A DNA stretch of 64,000 bases from Oscillospiraceae bacterium (GTDB lineage: Bacteria > Bacillota > Clostridia > Oscillospirales > Acutalibacteraceae). The notes beneath the pieces were generated by a model that worked only from the letters and a program-made list of their open reading frames with translations, did no database searches and was not told the DNA's origin. The position numbers and the translations under genes are program-made. Positions 1-9,241 of this stretch are shown here, one piece after another. Numbering within the stretch: position 1 is the first letter of the stretch; each line of letters opens with the position of its first letter. Where the stretch lies: positions 1 to 64,000 of the forward strand of contig SVOS01000006.1 in the NCBI GenBank assembly GCA_015066245.1. The letters are read 5' to 3'.

Positions 1-381
1 ACCTGTATAACCAAACTGATTCAGAACATTTATGGGGCGGTTTGCGTTTTTTATCTTCTGCACAGCATAGTCCCAGTTGATAGCTTGTTCTGGAAATACA
101 CCTGTGTGCTTAAAACCCATAGGTTTTATCACAAATCTTAAATCGTCATATTTAATATTCCATGTTTCAGGCAGCTTTTTGTAATACTCCCAATGTCCGC
201 CACCAGAATTAGAACGAATATATCTTGCGTGAGCTTTGTTCCAACGGTAGTCTTTGCGTGGAGTATTCCATATTATCTGAGTGTCGGGACGGATAAGAAT
301 AATATCTCCCCATCGCTCAAGTCGTTCGCCATTAGAGGCATCTAAAAGCTCGTAATCAAGCCATTTATCAGTACATCTCAT
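1..381 (-). CDS. Class I SAM-dependent methyltransferase (RlmI/COG1092-like), N-terminal fragment
   Basis: Open minus-strand frame of 127 codons that runs off the left edge, so only the N-terminal part is visible. It begins MRCTDKWLDYELLD and contains GERLERWGDIILIRPD and, later, FKHTGVFPEQAINWD. These resemble the start of clostridial S-adenosylmethionine-dependent methyltransferases related to 23S rRNA cytosine methyltransferases (RlmI/YccW group); the HTG-PEQ-NWD segment precedes the SAM-binding fold. The ATG overlaps the glmM stop by one base (TAATG), so it is the next gene of the ruvCAB-glmM unit and probably translationally coupled. The SAM-binding and catalytic motifs lie outside the window, so the family call rests on N-terminal similarity from memory, and the substrate is not established. 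Confidence 0.62.
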   Translation of the reverse strand, partial: MRCTDKWLDYELLDASNGERLERWGDIILIRPDTQIIWNTPRKDYRWNKAHARYIRSNSGGGHWEYYKKLPETWNIKYDDLRFVIKPMGFKHTGVFPEQAINWDYAVQKIKNANRPINVLNQFGYTG

Positions 382-1730
382 TATGAAAGTTTATCCTTTA
401 TTATTGCTGCAGTTTCGTTGGCAAGACGTGTGATTTCGGCGTAATCCTCGCCCTCAAGCATTACTCTCACCAAAGGCTCTGTGCCTGAAAGTCGAACGAT
501 GATTCTGCCTCTGCCCTCTAAGATAGCATCAACTCTGTTGATTTCTTCTTTGATTTCTTTATCTGTATAGAACTTAGTCTTAAGCTCAGGATTAATGGTA
601 ACATTAACAAGCACCTGGGGGAATCTTTCCATCAGAGTTGCTATAGAGCTGAGCTTTGCCTGACGACGGTTAATAAGGCTTAAGAGCTGGGCACCTGTGA
701 GCTGACCATCACCTGTTGTGGAGTAATCGAGGCAGATAACGTGGCCCGACTGCTCTCCACCAATATTATAGTCCTCTCTGAGCATTGTCTCAAGAACATA
801 TCTGTCGCCTACTTTTGTGGAAACAAGATTCATGCCGTTGATATCGCAGAACTTGTTAAAGCCCATATTTGTCATGATTGTGCACACAACAGTATTCTTT
901 TTAAGCATACCTCTGCTCTTAAAGTCAGCTGCAATAATAGCAATTATGTAGTCGCCGTCAACAAGTTCTCCATTATCATCAACTGCAAGACATCTGTCGG
1001 CATCACCGTCAAAAGCAAGACCAGCATCAAGGTTGTTGTCTTTGACAAACCTCTGGAGAGTTTCGATATGTGTAGAGCCGCAATTTGCATTAATATTTAC
1101 ACCGTCGGGAGTGTCGAAAAGCACAAAACATTCTGCACCCAAAGCCTCAAATAGCTTTCTGGCAGTTGTTGAGGATGAACCGTTTGAGCAATCAAGAGCA
1201 ATTCTCATACCTTTAAGGTCATATTCTACGGTAGAGATAACATGATTGATATAATCGTCAACAGCTTCTTCTTTACGTGTTACACTGCCGATATCGGAAT
1301 CTTTGCAAACTTTGTAATCAACCTCGTGGTCAAGTACGATAGCCTCAATCTGCTCTTCAAGCAAATCGGGAAGCTTGTATCCCTCGTCGTTGAAAATTTT
1401 AATGCCATTAAACTCAAAGGGGTTGTGTGATGCAGAAATCATAATACCTGCATCAGCTTTGTACTTTTTGATAAGATATGCAACTGCAGGTGTAGGAACA
1501 ACACCTAAAAGCACAACATTCGCACCTACAGAGCAAAGACCTGCAATAAGCGCACCCTCAAGCATATCACCCGAAAGTCTTGTGTCCTTACCAATAAGAA
1601 AAGTAGGATGCTCAACAGTGTCGCTAATAAGTACCATTGCGGCAGCTCTGCCGATATTCATAGCAAGTTCAGGTGTCAGCTCGGTATTGGCAACACCTCT
1701 TGCTCCATCTGTACCAAATAATCTGCCCAT
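381..1730 (-). CDS. glmM: Phosphoglucosamine mutase
   Basis: A 449-residue protein, full length for GlmM, which interconverts glucosamine-6-phosphate and glucosamine-1-phosphate on the cytoplasmic route to UDP-GlcNAc, peptidoglycan and teichoic acid. It starts MGRLFGTDGARGVAN, the classical GlmM N-terminus. The phosphoserine loop is ISASHNP with the catalytic serine near residue 101, the metal-binding loop is DGDADR, and the C-terminal phosphate-binding loop is RLSGTEPLVRV. It lies 30 bp after ruvB in the same direction and its stop overlaps the next methyltransferase start. Nothing unusual is seen. Confidence 0.97.
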   Translation of the reverse strand: MGRLFGTDGARGVANTELTPELAMNIGRAAAMVLISDTVEHPTFLIGKDTRLSGDMLEGALIAGLCSVGANVVLLGVVPTPAVAYLIKKYKADAGIMISASHNPFEFNGIKIFNDEGYKLPDLLEEQIEAIVLDHEVDYKVCKDSDIGSVTRKEEAVDDYINHVISTVEYDLKGMRIALDCSNGSSSTTARKLFEALGAECFVLFDTPDGVNINANCGSTHIETLQRFVKDNNLDAGLAFDGDADRCLAVDDNGELVDGDYIIAIIAADFKSRGMLKKNTVVCTIMTNMGFNKFCDINGMNLVSTKVGDRYVLETMLREDYNIGGEQSGHVICLDYSTTGDGQLTGAQLLSLINRRQAKLSSIATLMERFPQVLVNVTINPELKTKFYTDKEIKEEINRVDAILEGRGRIIVRLSGTEPLVRVMLEGEDYAEITRLANETAAIIKDKLS

Positions 1731-1760
1731 AATAATTCTCCTCTTACGTTAATTTCAAAA

Positions 1761-2825
1761 TCAGTTTAAATCAAATAATGTTTTAGGGGTACCCTTGTCC
1801 CCTTTAATCCCTAAATGTTCATAGGCAAGTGAAGTTACACATCTGCCTCGTGGTGTTCGGTTAATAAATCCTATCTGCATGAGATAAGGCTCGTAGACGT
1901 CCTCGATGGTAACTGCTTCCTCTCCGATTGCTGCAGCCAATGTATCAAGACCAACGGGACCACCGCCGTAGTTATTAATCATAGCCATAAGCATTCTTCG
2001 GTCATTCTGGTCTAAGCCCAGCGAGTCAATCTCAAGCCTATCCAAAGCAATTTTGGCAACTTCCCCTGTAATAACGCCGTCAGACATAACCTGAGCAAAA
2101 TCTCGTGCTCGTTTCAAGAGTCTGTTGGCGATTCTTGGTGTACCGCGTGAGCGGGATGCAAGCTCAAAAGCACCATCCTCGTCAATATCAATACCAAGAA
2201 TACCTGCACTTCGGGTTACGATTTTAGCAAGTTCGCTATGAGTATAAAGCTCAAGTCTTGAGATAACACCAAAGCGGTCTCTCAACGGTGCCGAAAGCTG
2301 GCCTGCACGGGTTGTAGCACCTACCAATGTAAACTTTGGTAGTGGCAGATGATAAGATGCCGCCATCTGACCTTTGCCTGTAATGATATCAATAGCAAAA
2401 TCTTCCATAGAAGGATAGAGAATTTCCTCTACAGAGCGATTGAGTCTGTGAATTTCATCAATAAACAGCACGTCACCGGGGTTAAGATTAGTGAGCAGTG
2501 ATGCAAGATCACCGGGCTTTTCGATAGCAGGACCTGAGGTGATACGGATATTGACACCAAGCTCGTTGGCAATAATGGCCGACAATGTGGTCTTTCCAAG
2601 TCCGGGAGGGCCGTAAAGGAGCACATGGTCCAGAACTTCGCCACGCTTTTTGGCGGCCTCAATAAAAATCTTAAGGTTCTCCTTAACCTTATCCTGACCT
2701 ACATAGTCATCAAAAGATTTAGGTCTTAAGGGGTTATCGCCTTCGAATAAATCCTCGGGAGTTTCAGTTGTATCTACAATTCTATTTTCAAAATCAAAAT
2801 CTTCACTATAATTAAATTCGCTCAT
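1761..2825 (-). CDS. ruvB: Holliday junction branch migration ATPase RuvB
   Basis: A 354-residue AAA+ motor of the RuvAB complex, which drives branch migration of Holliday junctions during recombination and fork repair. Visible motifs: the [12 protein letters not shown]-terminal signature, Walker [10 protein letters not shown] near residues 69-77, Walker B FIDEIHR, sensor 1 GATTRAG, and the arginine-finger segment LRDRFG. The C-terminal winged helix ends in [11 protein letters not shown]. An N-terminal extension of about 30 acidic residues before RPKSFDDY is slightly longer than usual. The gene starts 2 bp after the ruvA stop, giving the standard ruvC-ruvA-ruvB order. Confidence 0.97.
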   Translation of the reverse strand: MSEFNYSEDFDFENRIVDTTETPEDLFEGDNPLRPKSFDDYVGQDKVKENLKIFIEAAKKRGEVLDHVLLYGPPGLGKTTLSAIIANELGVNIRITSGPAIEKPGDLASLLTNLNPGDVLFIDEIHRLNRSVEEILYPSMEDFAIDIITGKGQMAASYHLPLPKFTLVGATTRAGQLSAPLRDRFGVISRLELYTHSELAKIVTRSAGILGIDIDEDGAFELASRSRGTPRIANRLLKRARDFAQVMSDGVITGEVAKIALDRLEIDSLGLDQNDRRMLMAMINNYGGGPVGLDTLAAAIGEEAVTIEDVYEPYLMQIGFINRTPRGRCVTSLAYEHLGIKGDKGTPKTLFDLN

Positions 2826-2827
2826 AA

Positions 2828-3421
2828 TTATCTACCCATTTTCTTTAAGGTCTCACCAATTAACTGCTCAACAGTAAGGCTTGGATCAAGCTTTGAAAGC
2901 ACAGGGGTTACATCTGCAGCAGTATATCCTAAAACAGCCAGAGCTGCCACTGCTTTAGGAATGTTACCTGTATCAGCGATGACAGAACCCTTAAGCTCAA
3001 TAGAATTATCCGTAGATGCAAAGCCCTTGAGTTTATCTTTAAGTTCCAGGATAATTCGGGATGCAAGCTTTGGTCCCACTCCAGAAGCACGTGTCAGAGA
3101 CTTAACATCACCTGCAGAAATAGCAAGAGTTATCTGCTCAGGTGATAAATCAGAAAGCAGAGCAATACCAACCTTGGGGCCAACACCGGATACGCTTATG
3201 AGAAGTTTGAAACACTGAAGTTCAGTTTTAGATGCAAATCCGAACAATTCACAAGCATCCTCGCGGACACTCATATAAGTAAACAGAGTAACCTCAGAAT
3301 TAAGCTTGATGCTACGTTGTGTATTTGTGCTTGTGTTGCATTTGTATCCAACACCTCCGCACTCAATGACACTGAATCCCGGCTCCATTAATATTAAATT
3401 GCCTCTTAATGAATAAATCAT
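2828..3421 (-). CDS. ruvA: Holliday junction DNA-binding subunit RuvA
   Basis: RuvA tetramers bind the four-way junction and recruit RuvB. The protein has the OB-fold start [10 protein letters not shown], a helix-hairpin-helix pair ([11 protein letters not shown] and [10 protein letters not shown]) and a C-terminal RuvB-binding domain ([15 protein letters not shown]). The open frame extends six codons further (MSRSIGMIY), but I place the start at the second methionine: AGGAG lies 7 bases before that ATG, and MIYSLRG is the usual RuvA start. The resulting length of 197 residues is typical. The Shine-Dalgarno sequence overlaps the ruvC stop region, which suggests coupling. Confidence 0.95.
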   Translation of the reverse strand: MIYSLRGNLILMEPGFSVIECGGVGYKCNTSTNTQRSIKLNSEVTLFTYMSVREDACELFGFASKTELQCFKLLISVSGVGPKVGIALLSDLSPEQITLAISAGDVKSLTRASGVGPKLASRIILELKDKLKGFASTDNSIELKGSVIADTGNIPKAVAALAVLGYTAADVTPVLSKLDPSLTVEQLIGETLKKMGR

Positions 3422-3435
3422 ACCTATACTCCTGC

Positions 3436-3948
3436 TCAAAGGGTTCTGTGGCTACTGTTGAGTTGTTGTCTCAGTGCTGTGCCTGCTGCGTGTGTATGAC
3501 ATACTGCAATTGCAAGCGCATCTGCAGCATCATCGGGTTTTGGCATAACCTTAAGCTTAAGAAGCCTTTTGGTCATATCCATTACCTGTTGTTTCTTTGC
3601 CTTACCATAGCCTGTTACTGCAGTTTTAACCTGCAAGGGTGTGTATTCATAAATAGGGATATTATGAAGCTGACAAGCAAGAAGGATTACTCCTCTTGCC
3701 TCTGCAACCATAATAGCCGTTTTTTGGTTGTTCTGGAAATAAAGCTTTTCGATAGCTACACAATCAGGTTTAGCCTTCTCGATTATCTTATTCATACCAT
3801 CGAAAATAAGCGACAATCTTTTATTGAAATCGCAGTCGGCATCGGTTGTAATGCACCCGTACGCAACAGGCCTGTAACCGCACCTGTCATGAGAGACAAT
3901 TCCGTATCCGATAATAGCATAACCGGGGTCTATACCCAGAACTGTCAT
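3436..3948 (-). CDS. ruvC: Crossover junction endodeoxyribonuclease RuvC
   Basis: RuvC resolves Holliday junctions by symmetric nicking. The protein starts MTVLGIDPGYAIIGYG, with the first catalytic aspartate at residue 7. The second acidic residue is in CVAIEKLYFQ, and the last two are in PDDAADALAIAVCH. The longest frame starts at a GTG at 3966, but GGAAG sits 7 bases before the internal ATG at 3948, giving a typical 170-residue RuvC. It is the first gene of ruvCAB-glmM and has a good promoter about 45 bp upstream. The usual neighbour yebC is not next to it. Confidence 0.96.
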   Translation of the reverse strand: MTVLGIDPGYAIIGYGIVSHDRCGYRPVAYGCITTDADCDFNKRLSLIFDGMNKIIEKAKPDCVAIEKLYFQNNQKTAIMVAEARGVILLACQLHNIPIYEYTPLQVKTAVTGYGKAKKQQVMDMTKRLLKLKVMPKPDDAADALAIAVCHTHAAGTALRQQLNSSHRTL

Positions 3949-3992
3949 GGCTTTACTTCCTTTCACGCATAATTATCCTATAATAATTTAGT

Positions 3993-4021
3993 ATTATAGC
4001 ACATCCGTATTTAAATAGCAA
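3993..4021 (-). promoter_or_regulatory. Sigma-A-type promoter of ruvCAB-glmM
   Basis: On the minus strand, TTGCTA and a perfect TATAAT are separated by 17 bp, with the predicted transcription start near 3986. It is the only good match upstream of ruvC and lies just past the pflBA terminator. Confidence 0.75.
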
Positions 4022-4050
4022 CTTTATTCATAAATAGTTACATAAATTTA

Positions 4051-4084
4051 ACAAAAAATCTCCTCCGAAATCGTGTCGGAGGAG
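4051..4084 (-). terminator. Rho-independent terminator after pflA
   Basis: A 9-bp perfect stem (CTCCTCCGA/TCGGAGGAG, 4060-4084, 7-base loop) lies 6 bp past the pflA stop. On the minus strand it is followed by six T residues. It closes the pflB-pflA operon and separates it from ruvC. Confidence 0.88.
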
Positions 4085-4090
4085 AAAATT

Positions 4091-4804
4091 TTAAATATAA
4101 TCAGAAATTTTGGATCTGAGCCTTTCCATAGACTCTTTGGTAGGTGTTGGTTTGTCTGAAAATGGGAACACAAGCCCCATTTCATCATATTTGGTCTGAC
4201 AGATTTTTCTGAACGGTAACAACTCTATCTTGTCTACACACTTATGTTTAATAGCTAAATCGCGAAGCTTTATAATATTATCATCGCTATCATTTACAGA
4301 TGGTACAATCACCTGACGAAGTGTAGTGTTTATCATCATTGAGTCAAGTACCGATAGAAAATCAAGCACTTTAAAGTAAGAACAACCGACATTTTCTTTG
4401 TAGTCGTTATCACTTGTGTATTTGATATCAAGGAGTACCCTGTCTGTTAAGCCGAGTAACAACATGACAGATTCATTAAGGACGCTGCCTGATGTATCAA
4501 GACACGTATTTATTCCGTGTTCTTTGCACAAACGGAAAATATCAGCTGCAAAATCAGCCTGCAGAAGAGGCTCTCCGCCGGACAGAGTAATTCCACCGTT
4601 GTCCTTGAAATATTCTTTATATCTGAGGACTTTGCTTACAATTTCCTCAGCTTCAAAAACACTGCCCTCGCCAAGTTTCCATGTGTCCGGGTTGTGACAG
4701 CATTTACACCTCAGGTTACACCCCTGAAAAAACACCACAAATCTGACACCCGGACCGTCTACTGTGCCTAAGCTCTGAAAAGAGTGGATGTATCCCCTGC
4801 TCAT
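4091..4804 (-). CDS. pflA: Pyruvate formate-lyase activating enzyme (radical SAM)
   Basis: A 237-residue radical SAM enzyme that abstracts a hydrogen from the glycine of PflB to create its glycyl radical under anaerobic conditions. The 4Fe-4S ligands are C29, C33 and C36 in [18 protein letters not shown]35 is an extra cysteine inside the motif. The [13 protein letters not shown] segment is the SAM-binding GGE motif. The start overlaps the pflB stop by 4 bp (ATGA), so substrate and activase are made together. The gene ends at a strong terminator. Confidence 0.96.
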   Translation of the reverse strand: MSRGYIHSFQSLGTVDGPGVRFVVFFQGCNLRCKCCHNPDTWKLGEGSVFEAEEIVSKVLRYKEYFKDNGGITLSGGEPLLQADFAADIFRLCKEHGINTCLDTSGSVLNESVMLLLGLTDRVLLDIKYTSDNDYKENVGCSYFKVLDFLSVLDSMMINTTLRQVIVPSVNDSDDNIIKLRDLAIKHKCVDKIELLPFRKICQTKYDEMGLVFPFSDKPTPTKESMERLRSKISDYI

Positions 4805-7032
4805 ACTGCTTCGTGGAAAGTTCGGCTGATAACCTCACGTTGCTGCTCGCGGCTTAATTTATTGAAATTAACCGCATAGCCCGAAACACGGATTGTAAGG
4901 TTGGGATATTCCTCGGGATTCCCATAAGCTTTCATCAATGTTTCTCTGTTCATTACATTAACATTGATGTGATGTGCATTCTTTGAAAAATAGCCGTCAA
5001 GAATTGTAACAAGGTTATTGATCTGCTCATCATCACTCTTGCCCAGAGCATCAGGAGTAATAGAGAATGTATTGGAGATACCGTCACGACAGTCATCATA
5101 GCTGATTTTTGCAACAGAGTTAAGAGAAGCAAGTGCACCGTTTTCTTCTCGATTATGCATTGGATTTGCACCGGGAGCAAAAGGCTCACCTGCTTTTCTG
5201 CCGTCAGGTGTAGCACCGGTATTCTTGCCATACATAACGTTTGATGTAATAGTAAGAACAGAAAGAGTATGTATGGAATTTCTGTACGTCTTGGTTTTTC
5301 TGAGCTCTGTAATTACTCTGTGAGTCATATCTTTTGCAAGCATATCAACTCTGTCATCATCGTTGCCGTATTTTGGAAAATCGCCGGTTGTAACAAAATC
5401 AACGATATAGCCGTTTTCATCTTTCACAGGCTTAACGTCAGCATACTTAATAGCACTGAGAGAGTCAGTTATAACAGAGAGACCGGCAATTCCGAATGCC
5501 ATAAATCTCTCAACGTAAGTATCATGAAGTGCCATCTGAGTTTTTTCGTAGGCATATTTATCATGCATGTAATGAATGATGTTCATTGTATTAACATAAA
5601 GATGGCTGAGCCATGGCAGATAAATCTCGATACGCTCCATCACCTTGTCAAACTCAAGGCTTTCACCCTCAAGAACAGGCATCTGAGGTCCGATGTGGAT
5701 AGAGCTTGTAGTATCATAACCGCCGTTAATGGCAATAAGCATAAGCTTGGGAAGATTACATCTGGCACCGAAGAACTGCATCTGCTTGCCGACTTTCATA
5801 GCCGATACACAACATGCTATAGCATAATCATCGCCATAAATAGGACGCATCAAGTCATCGCTTTCGTACTGAATTGAGTTAGTGTCCTTAGAGACCTTTG
5901 CACAGAACTTCTTGAAATTTTCGGGAAGATTCTTTGACCATAATACAGTGAGGTTAGGCTCGGGTGATGAGCCGAGAGTATAGAGTGTGTTGAGAACTCT
6001 GAAAGAGTTTTTGGTAACAAGAGTTCTGCCGTCTTCACCAACACCGCCCACGGCCTCGGTAATCCACATGGGGTCTCCGCCGAAAAGCTCGTTGTATTCC
6101 GGTGTGCGAAGATGTCTTGCCATTCTGAGCTTCATAACGAAATCGTCCATAAGCTCCTGTGCACCTTCTTCAGTAAGTGTGCCGTTCTTGATATCACGCT
6201 CAATATAGATATCAAAGAATGTGCTGACTCTGCCTAAGGACATAGCTGCACCGTTCTGTTCTTTGATGGATGCGAGATATGCAAAGTATGTCCACTGAAT
6301 AGCTTCTCTGGCATTTGCTGCAGGCTGGCTGATATCAAAGCCGTACATCTGAGCCATTTCCTTCATATATCCGAGGAAAGAAATCTGCTGATAAAGCTCT
6401 TCGTCGAGGCGGATCTGAGGTGAATCAAAAGACTCAAAAGATAACTTTGCCTTGTCTTTCTGTTTTTCTTCGATGAGTTTGTCCACACCATATAAAGCTA
6501 CACGGCGATAGTCACCGATAATTCTGCCTCTGCCGTAAGCGTCAGGAAGACCTGTGATAACATGACACTTTCTTGCTGCACGCATTTCATCAGTGTAAGC
6601 TCTGAAAACACCATCATTATGAGTTGTACGGAATTTAAATTCTTCCTCAATTTTATCGCTCAATTTATAGCCGTATGCCTTACAAGCCTGTCGAGCCATA
6701 CGAATACCGCCAAAGGGGTTGACGCCTCGCTTTAAGGGACGGTTTGTCTGCAATCCAACAATAATCTCGTTGTCTTTATCAAGATAACCGGGAGAATAGC
6801 TGGTAAGTGAAGATACTGTAGCAGTATCAATATCCAGAACGCCGCCGAACTGTCGCTCAAGAGCAAAAAGAGACTCTAATTTTTTCATCAGATTAGCAGT
6901 TCTTTCTGTTGCACCTGCGAGGAAGCTGCTATCACCTGTATATTCATTATAATTTGTCTGGATAAAATCTCTTACATTGATTTCATCCTGCCATACACCT
7001 TTGTTGAATCCAATCCAGTTTTTATTTTCCAT
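4801..7032 (-). CDS. pflB: Pyruvate formate-lyase (formate C-acetyltransferase)
   Basis: A 743-residue glycyl radical enzyme converting pyruvate and CoA to acetyl-CoA and formate, a main step of anaerobic sugar fermentation. The adjacent catalytic cysteines are C407 and C408 in IACCVSAMK, and the radical glycine is about G718 in RVSGYAVNF, at the usual distance from the C-terminus. Length and motifs match true PflB rather than other glycyl radical enzymes. A good Shine-Dalgarno (AAGGAGAG) precedes the ATG. Expression is likely controlled by the ZTP riboswitch in its leader; the formate produced can feed one-carbon folate metabolism and purine synthesis, which fits that ligand. Confidence 0.97.
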   Translation of the reverse strand: MENKNWIGFNKGVWQDEINVRDFIQTNYNEYTGDSSFLAGATERTANLMKKLESLFALERQFGGVLDIDTATVSSLTSYSPGYLDKDNEIIVGLQTNRPLKRGVNPFGGIRMARQACKAYGYKLSDKIEEEFKFRTTHNDGVFRAYTDEMRAARKCHVITGLPDAYGRGRIIGDYRRVALYGVDKLIEEKQKDKAKLSFESFDSPQIRLDEELYQQISFLGYMKEMAQMYGFDISQPAANAREAIQWTYFAYLASIKEQNGAAMSLGRVSTFFDIYIERDIKNGTLTEEGAQELMDDFVMKLRMARHLRTPEYNELFGGDPMWITEAVGGVGEDGRTLVTKNSFRVLNTLYTLGSSPEPNLTVLWSKNLPENFKKFCAKVSKDTNSIQYESDDLMRPIYGDDYAIACCVSAMKVGKQMQFFGARCNLPKLMLIAINGGYDTTSSIHIGPQMPVLEGESLEFDKVMERIEIYLPWLSHLYVNTMNIIHYMHDKYAYEKTQMALHDTYVERFMAFGIAGLSVITDSLSAIKYADVKPVKDENGYIVDFVTTGDFPKYGNDDDRVDMLAKDMTHRVITELRKTKTYRNSIHTLSVLTITSNVMYGKNTGATPDGRKAGEPFAPGANPMHNREENGALASLNSVAKISYDDCRDGISNTFSITPDALGKSDDEQINNLVTILDGYFSKNAHHINVNVMNRETLMKAYGNPEEYPNLTIRVSGYAVNFNKLSREQQREVISRTFHEAV

Positions 7033-7068
7033 ATCAATCTCTCCTTACTGAATGAATTATTTATAATC

Positions 7069-7104
7069 AAAAAGGCAATCCACTTCTATGTGAAGTGAAT
7101 TGCC
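7069..7104 (-). terminator. Riboswitch-controlled intrinsic terminator in the pflB leader
   Basis: On the minus strand the transcript forms a 13-bp stem (GGCAATTCACTTC/GAAGTGGATTGCC, one G-U pair, 5-base loop) followed by five T residues. The 5' arm begins in the conserved GGGC of the riboswitch aptamer, so aptamer folding and terminator formation exclude each other. It lies about 36 bp before the pflB start. Confidence 0.9.
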
Positions 7105-7176
7105 CAGACGGTCGGCTTAAAACTTCTATACTCCCCCACTGTTATGTCAGTGAAATCCGTCAGTCACATAGAAGTT
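7101..7176 (-). promoter_or_regulatory. ZTP riboswitch (pfl RNA motif) of pflBA
   Basis: The minus-strand leader contains the conserved blocks of the ZMP/ZTP aptamer in order: a 9-bp P1 (AACTTCTAT with ATAGAAGTT), the GTGACTGACGG block after its 5' strand, a P2 hairpin (CACTG-ACATAA-CAGTG), GGGGAGTA, then CCGACCGTCTGGGC. GACGG can pair with CCGTC, giving the known pseudoknot. The family senses ZTP/ZMP, the purine intermediate that builds up when 10-formyl-tetrahydrofolate is short, and usually turns genes on. Its 3' end overlaps the terminator, the usual transcriptional ON-switch arrangement. Identification is by consensus recalled from the family, not by a covariance search. Confidence 0.9.
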
Positions 7177-7190
7177 ATTCCTTTAATATA

Positions 7191-7219
7191 TTTATACACT
7201 AAATCTAGTTATTTGTCAA
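7191..7219 (-). promoter_or_regulatory. Sigma-A-type promoter of the pflBA operon
   Basis: On the minus strand, a perfect TTGACA and TATAAA are separated by 17 bp, with the predicted start near 7184, a few bases before P1 of the riboswitch. The 7220-7340 stretch beyond it is very AT-rich and serves as the divergent upstream region of the spoVAF-like gene; no clear forespore sigma-G-type promoter was identified there. Confidence 0.85.
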
Positions 7220-7340
7220 AGGGTTTTACACTATATTTCAGTAGAAAATGCATCATTTTATCATATAACTTTTGTATATATTTTAGCATATCGAAATACA
7301 TAATTATAATCTTGATGTGTAAACTAAAAACGGTGATATA

Positions 7341-8729
7341 ATGCTAACAAAAGAATTAGAAAGCAATACAAAAGTAATTGATGCAGATTTGAGGGTTAAT
7401 GAAAGCTTTGATCTTATTAAGAGAGAGATTGTAATCAATAACCATAAGTCAGCTTTATACTGCGTAGACGGCTTTGTCAAAGACGGATTGTTGATGAAAA
7501 CTATCATGTCTATGACCGCTATCACAGAAGATAGTTATTTTAAAGATGCCAAAACTTTTTCAGAGCACTGTGTGCCCTATTTCGAGGTAAGTATCGAAAA
7601 AGAACCAAAGTTGATAATTCAGAACATCCTTTGCGGTGTATCGGTGCTGATAATTGACGGCTTTGATGAAGCAATACTGATGGATATGAGAACCTATCCT
7701 CAGCGTCAGACCAGCGAGCCGGATGATGACAAAGTTATGCGAGGCAGCAAAGACGGCTTCGTCGAGACAATGATAAGTAATGTAGCTCTGATACGCAGAA
7801 GAATCAGAGATGTTAATTTTACCGTAAAACCATTCTTTGTGAGCAACTGTTCCAAATCTGATGTTGCAGTTTGTTATATGGACAATAAAGTTGACAAAAA
7901 GCTTCTGAAAAATATAATTGAGAGAATTAAACACGTAAACACTGATTCTCTGGCAATGAATCAACAAAGTCTTATCGAAGCAATCTATCCGAAAAAATGG
8001 TATAATCCCTTTCCAAAAATCAAATATACAGAAAGACCTGACTCAGCCGCAGCTAATCTTCTCAAGGGAAATATAGTGATTCTGGTAGATAATTCCCCCT
8101 CAGCACTTATCCTGCCTACCTCGATTTTTGATATTACTGAAGAAGCCGACGACTATTACTTCCCGCCAATTACAGGTTCTTACCTGAGGGTTGCGAGGAT
8201 TCTTATAACCATCAGTGCTTTGCTTATTACCCCAGTGTGGCTGCTTATGCTGCAAAATCCACAATTGGTACCTGAAGTGTTTAGCTTTACTCTTGTAACA
8301 GAGAATACAAGTATCCCGATATTCTGGCAGCTTATATTACTTGAAGTAACAATAGACGGACTGAGACTTGCTGCTCTTAATACTCCCAACAGTCTTTCTG
8401 GTACACTGGGCATTATAGGTGCCATTGCATTGTCAGAATTCTCTGTCAGTGCAGGATGGTTTAATACAGAAACTATACTGTATATGGCTTTTGTAACCAT
8501 AGCAAGCTTCTCTCAGCCAAATTATGAACTTGGATACTGCATTAAATTCCTGAGAGTAATGATACTGATTCTCACAATGCTTCTGAACATCTGGGGATTC
8601 ATCGCTGGTATTATACTGACTCTTGTACTTCTGATTACAAATAAGACAGTCAGCGGCAAAAGCTATCTGTATCCTCTTATACCCTTTAACGGCAAGGCTT
8701 TTTTAAGAAAAGTATTGCGATTCAGATAA
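7341..8729 (+). CDS. spoVAF: GerA/SpoVAF-family spore germination protein
   Basis: A 462-residue member of the GerA family of spore inner-membrane proteins. The first roughly 250 residues are a soluble domain (DGFVKDGLLMKTIMS, then DNSPSALILPTSIFDI). A DDYYFPPITGSYLR junction follows, then several membrane segments (near residues 285-310, 325-345, 350-375 and 405-440). The DYYFPP junction is nearer SpoVAF than the A subunits of nutrient receptors, in my recollection. It stands alone: no spoVAA-AE and no gerB/gerC partners are adjacent. GGTGA lies 6 bases before the ATG. It could instead be an orphan GerA-type A subunit. Confidence 0.8.
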   Translation: MLTKELESNTKVIDADLRVNESFDLIKREIVINNHKSALYCVDGFVKDGLLMKTIMSMTAITEDSYFKDAKTFSEHCVPYFEVSIEKEPKLIIQNILCGVSVLIIDGFDEAILMDMRTYPQRQTSEPDDDKVMRGSKDGFVETMISNVALIRRRIRDVNFTVKPFFVSNCSKSDVAVCYMDNKVDKKLLKNIIERIKHVNTDSLAMNQQSLIEAIYPKKWYNPFPKIKYTERPDSAAANLLKGNIVILVDNSPSALILPTSIFDITEEADDYYFPPITGSYLRVARILITISALLITPVWLLMLQNPQLVPEVFSFTLVTENTSIPIFWQLILLEVTIDGLRLAALNTPNSLSGTLGIIGAIALSEFSVSAGWFNTETILYMAFVTIASFSQPNYELGYCIKFLRVMILILTMLLNIWGFIAGIILTLVLLITNKTVSGKSYLYPLIPFNGKAFLRKVLRFR

Positions 8730-8731
8730 TT

Positions 8732-9241
8732 TCAATAGAAGAACCATCTGACAGTAAGAACAGAAAATATAACTGCAGTCAAATCCGCCATTAACCCTGC
8801 AACAAGGGTGTGGCGGATTTTTTTGATTCCAATACTTGAATAATATACTGTAATAGCGTAGAGTGTGGTTTCTGTTGAGCCCGCCATAACAGACACAATT
8901 CTTCCGATAAAGCTATCGGGTGTGAATTTCTCAAATGCATCAATAACCAGAGCAGTAGAACCGCCACCGGATATTGGTCTCAGCAAAGCTACAGGAATAA
9001 TCTCAGCAGGAAAACCGAGTTTTTCTGCCAGCGGTGATAAAAAAGCTGAGAAAGAATCAATTATTCCGCTTGCTCTCAGCATTGTAATCGCAGTTATAAG
9101 TCCTATCATTGTTGGAGCGATACAAACAAGTATCCTGAAACCTTTGAATACACCGTCACAAAAAGTCTGAAACACAGGCACTTTCTTGAGTAAACCTGTA
9201 ACGGTTATGAAAACGATAACCAGTGTAACTACCACACTCAT
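8732..9241 (-). CDS. spmB: Spore maturation protein B
   Basis: A 169-residue integral membrane protein of the nucleoside-recognition (Gate) domain family. With SpmA it is needed for spore core dehydration and heat resistance in Bacillus. Hydrophobic segments cover most of the protein, with the conserved LLRPISGGGSTALVIDAF and VMAGSTETTLYAITVY. The longest frame starts upstream inside spmA; I use the ATG at 9241 because AGGAG lies 6 bases before it and it overlaps the spmA stop by 4 bp. It converges with the spoVAF-like gene with only 2 bp between the stops and no terminator between them. Confidence 0.94.
   Translation of the reverse strand: MSVVVTLVIVFITVTGLLKKVPVFQTFCDGVFKGFRILVCIAPTMIGLITAITMLRASGIIDSFSAFLSPLAEKLGFPAEIIPVALLRPISGGGSTALVIDAFEKFTPDSFIGRIVSVMAGSTETTLYAITVYYSSIGIKKIRHTLVAGLMADLTAVIFSVLTVRWFFY

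Noticed and set aside
741..1752. Four plus-strand open frames opposite glmM
   Set aside because: They are antisense to a full-length conserved enzyme, lack ribosome binding sites and have no recognisable motifs.
3409..3972. A 187-codon plus-strand frame opposite ruvC
   Set aside because: Complement of a clear RuvC; cysteine-rich composition is a by-product of the opposite strand.
5269..5877. A 202-codon plus-strand frame opposite pflB
   Set aside because: Lies wholly within pflB, which has intact catalytic cysteines and glycine; no independent start signal.
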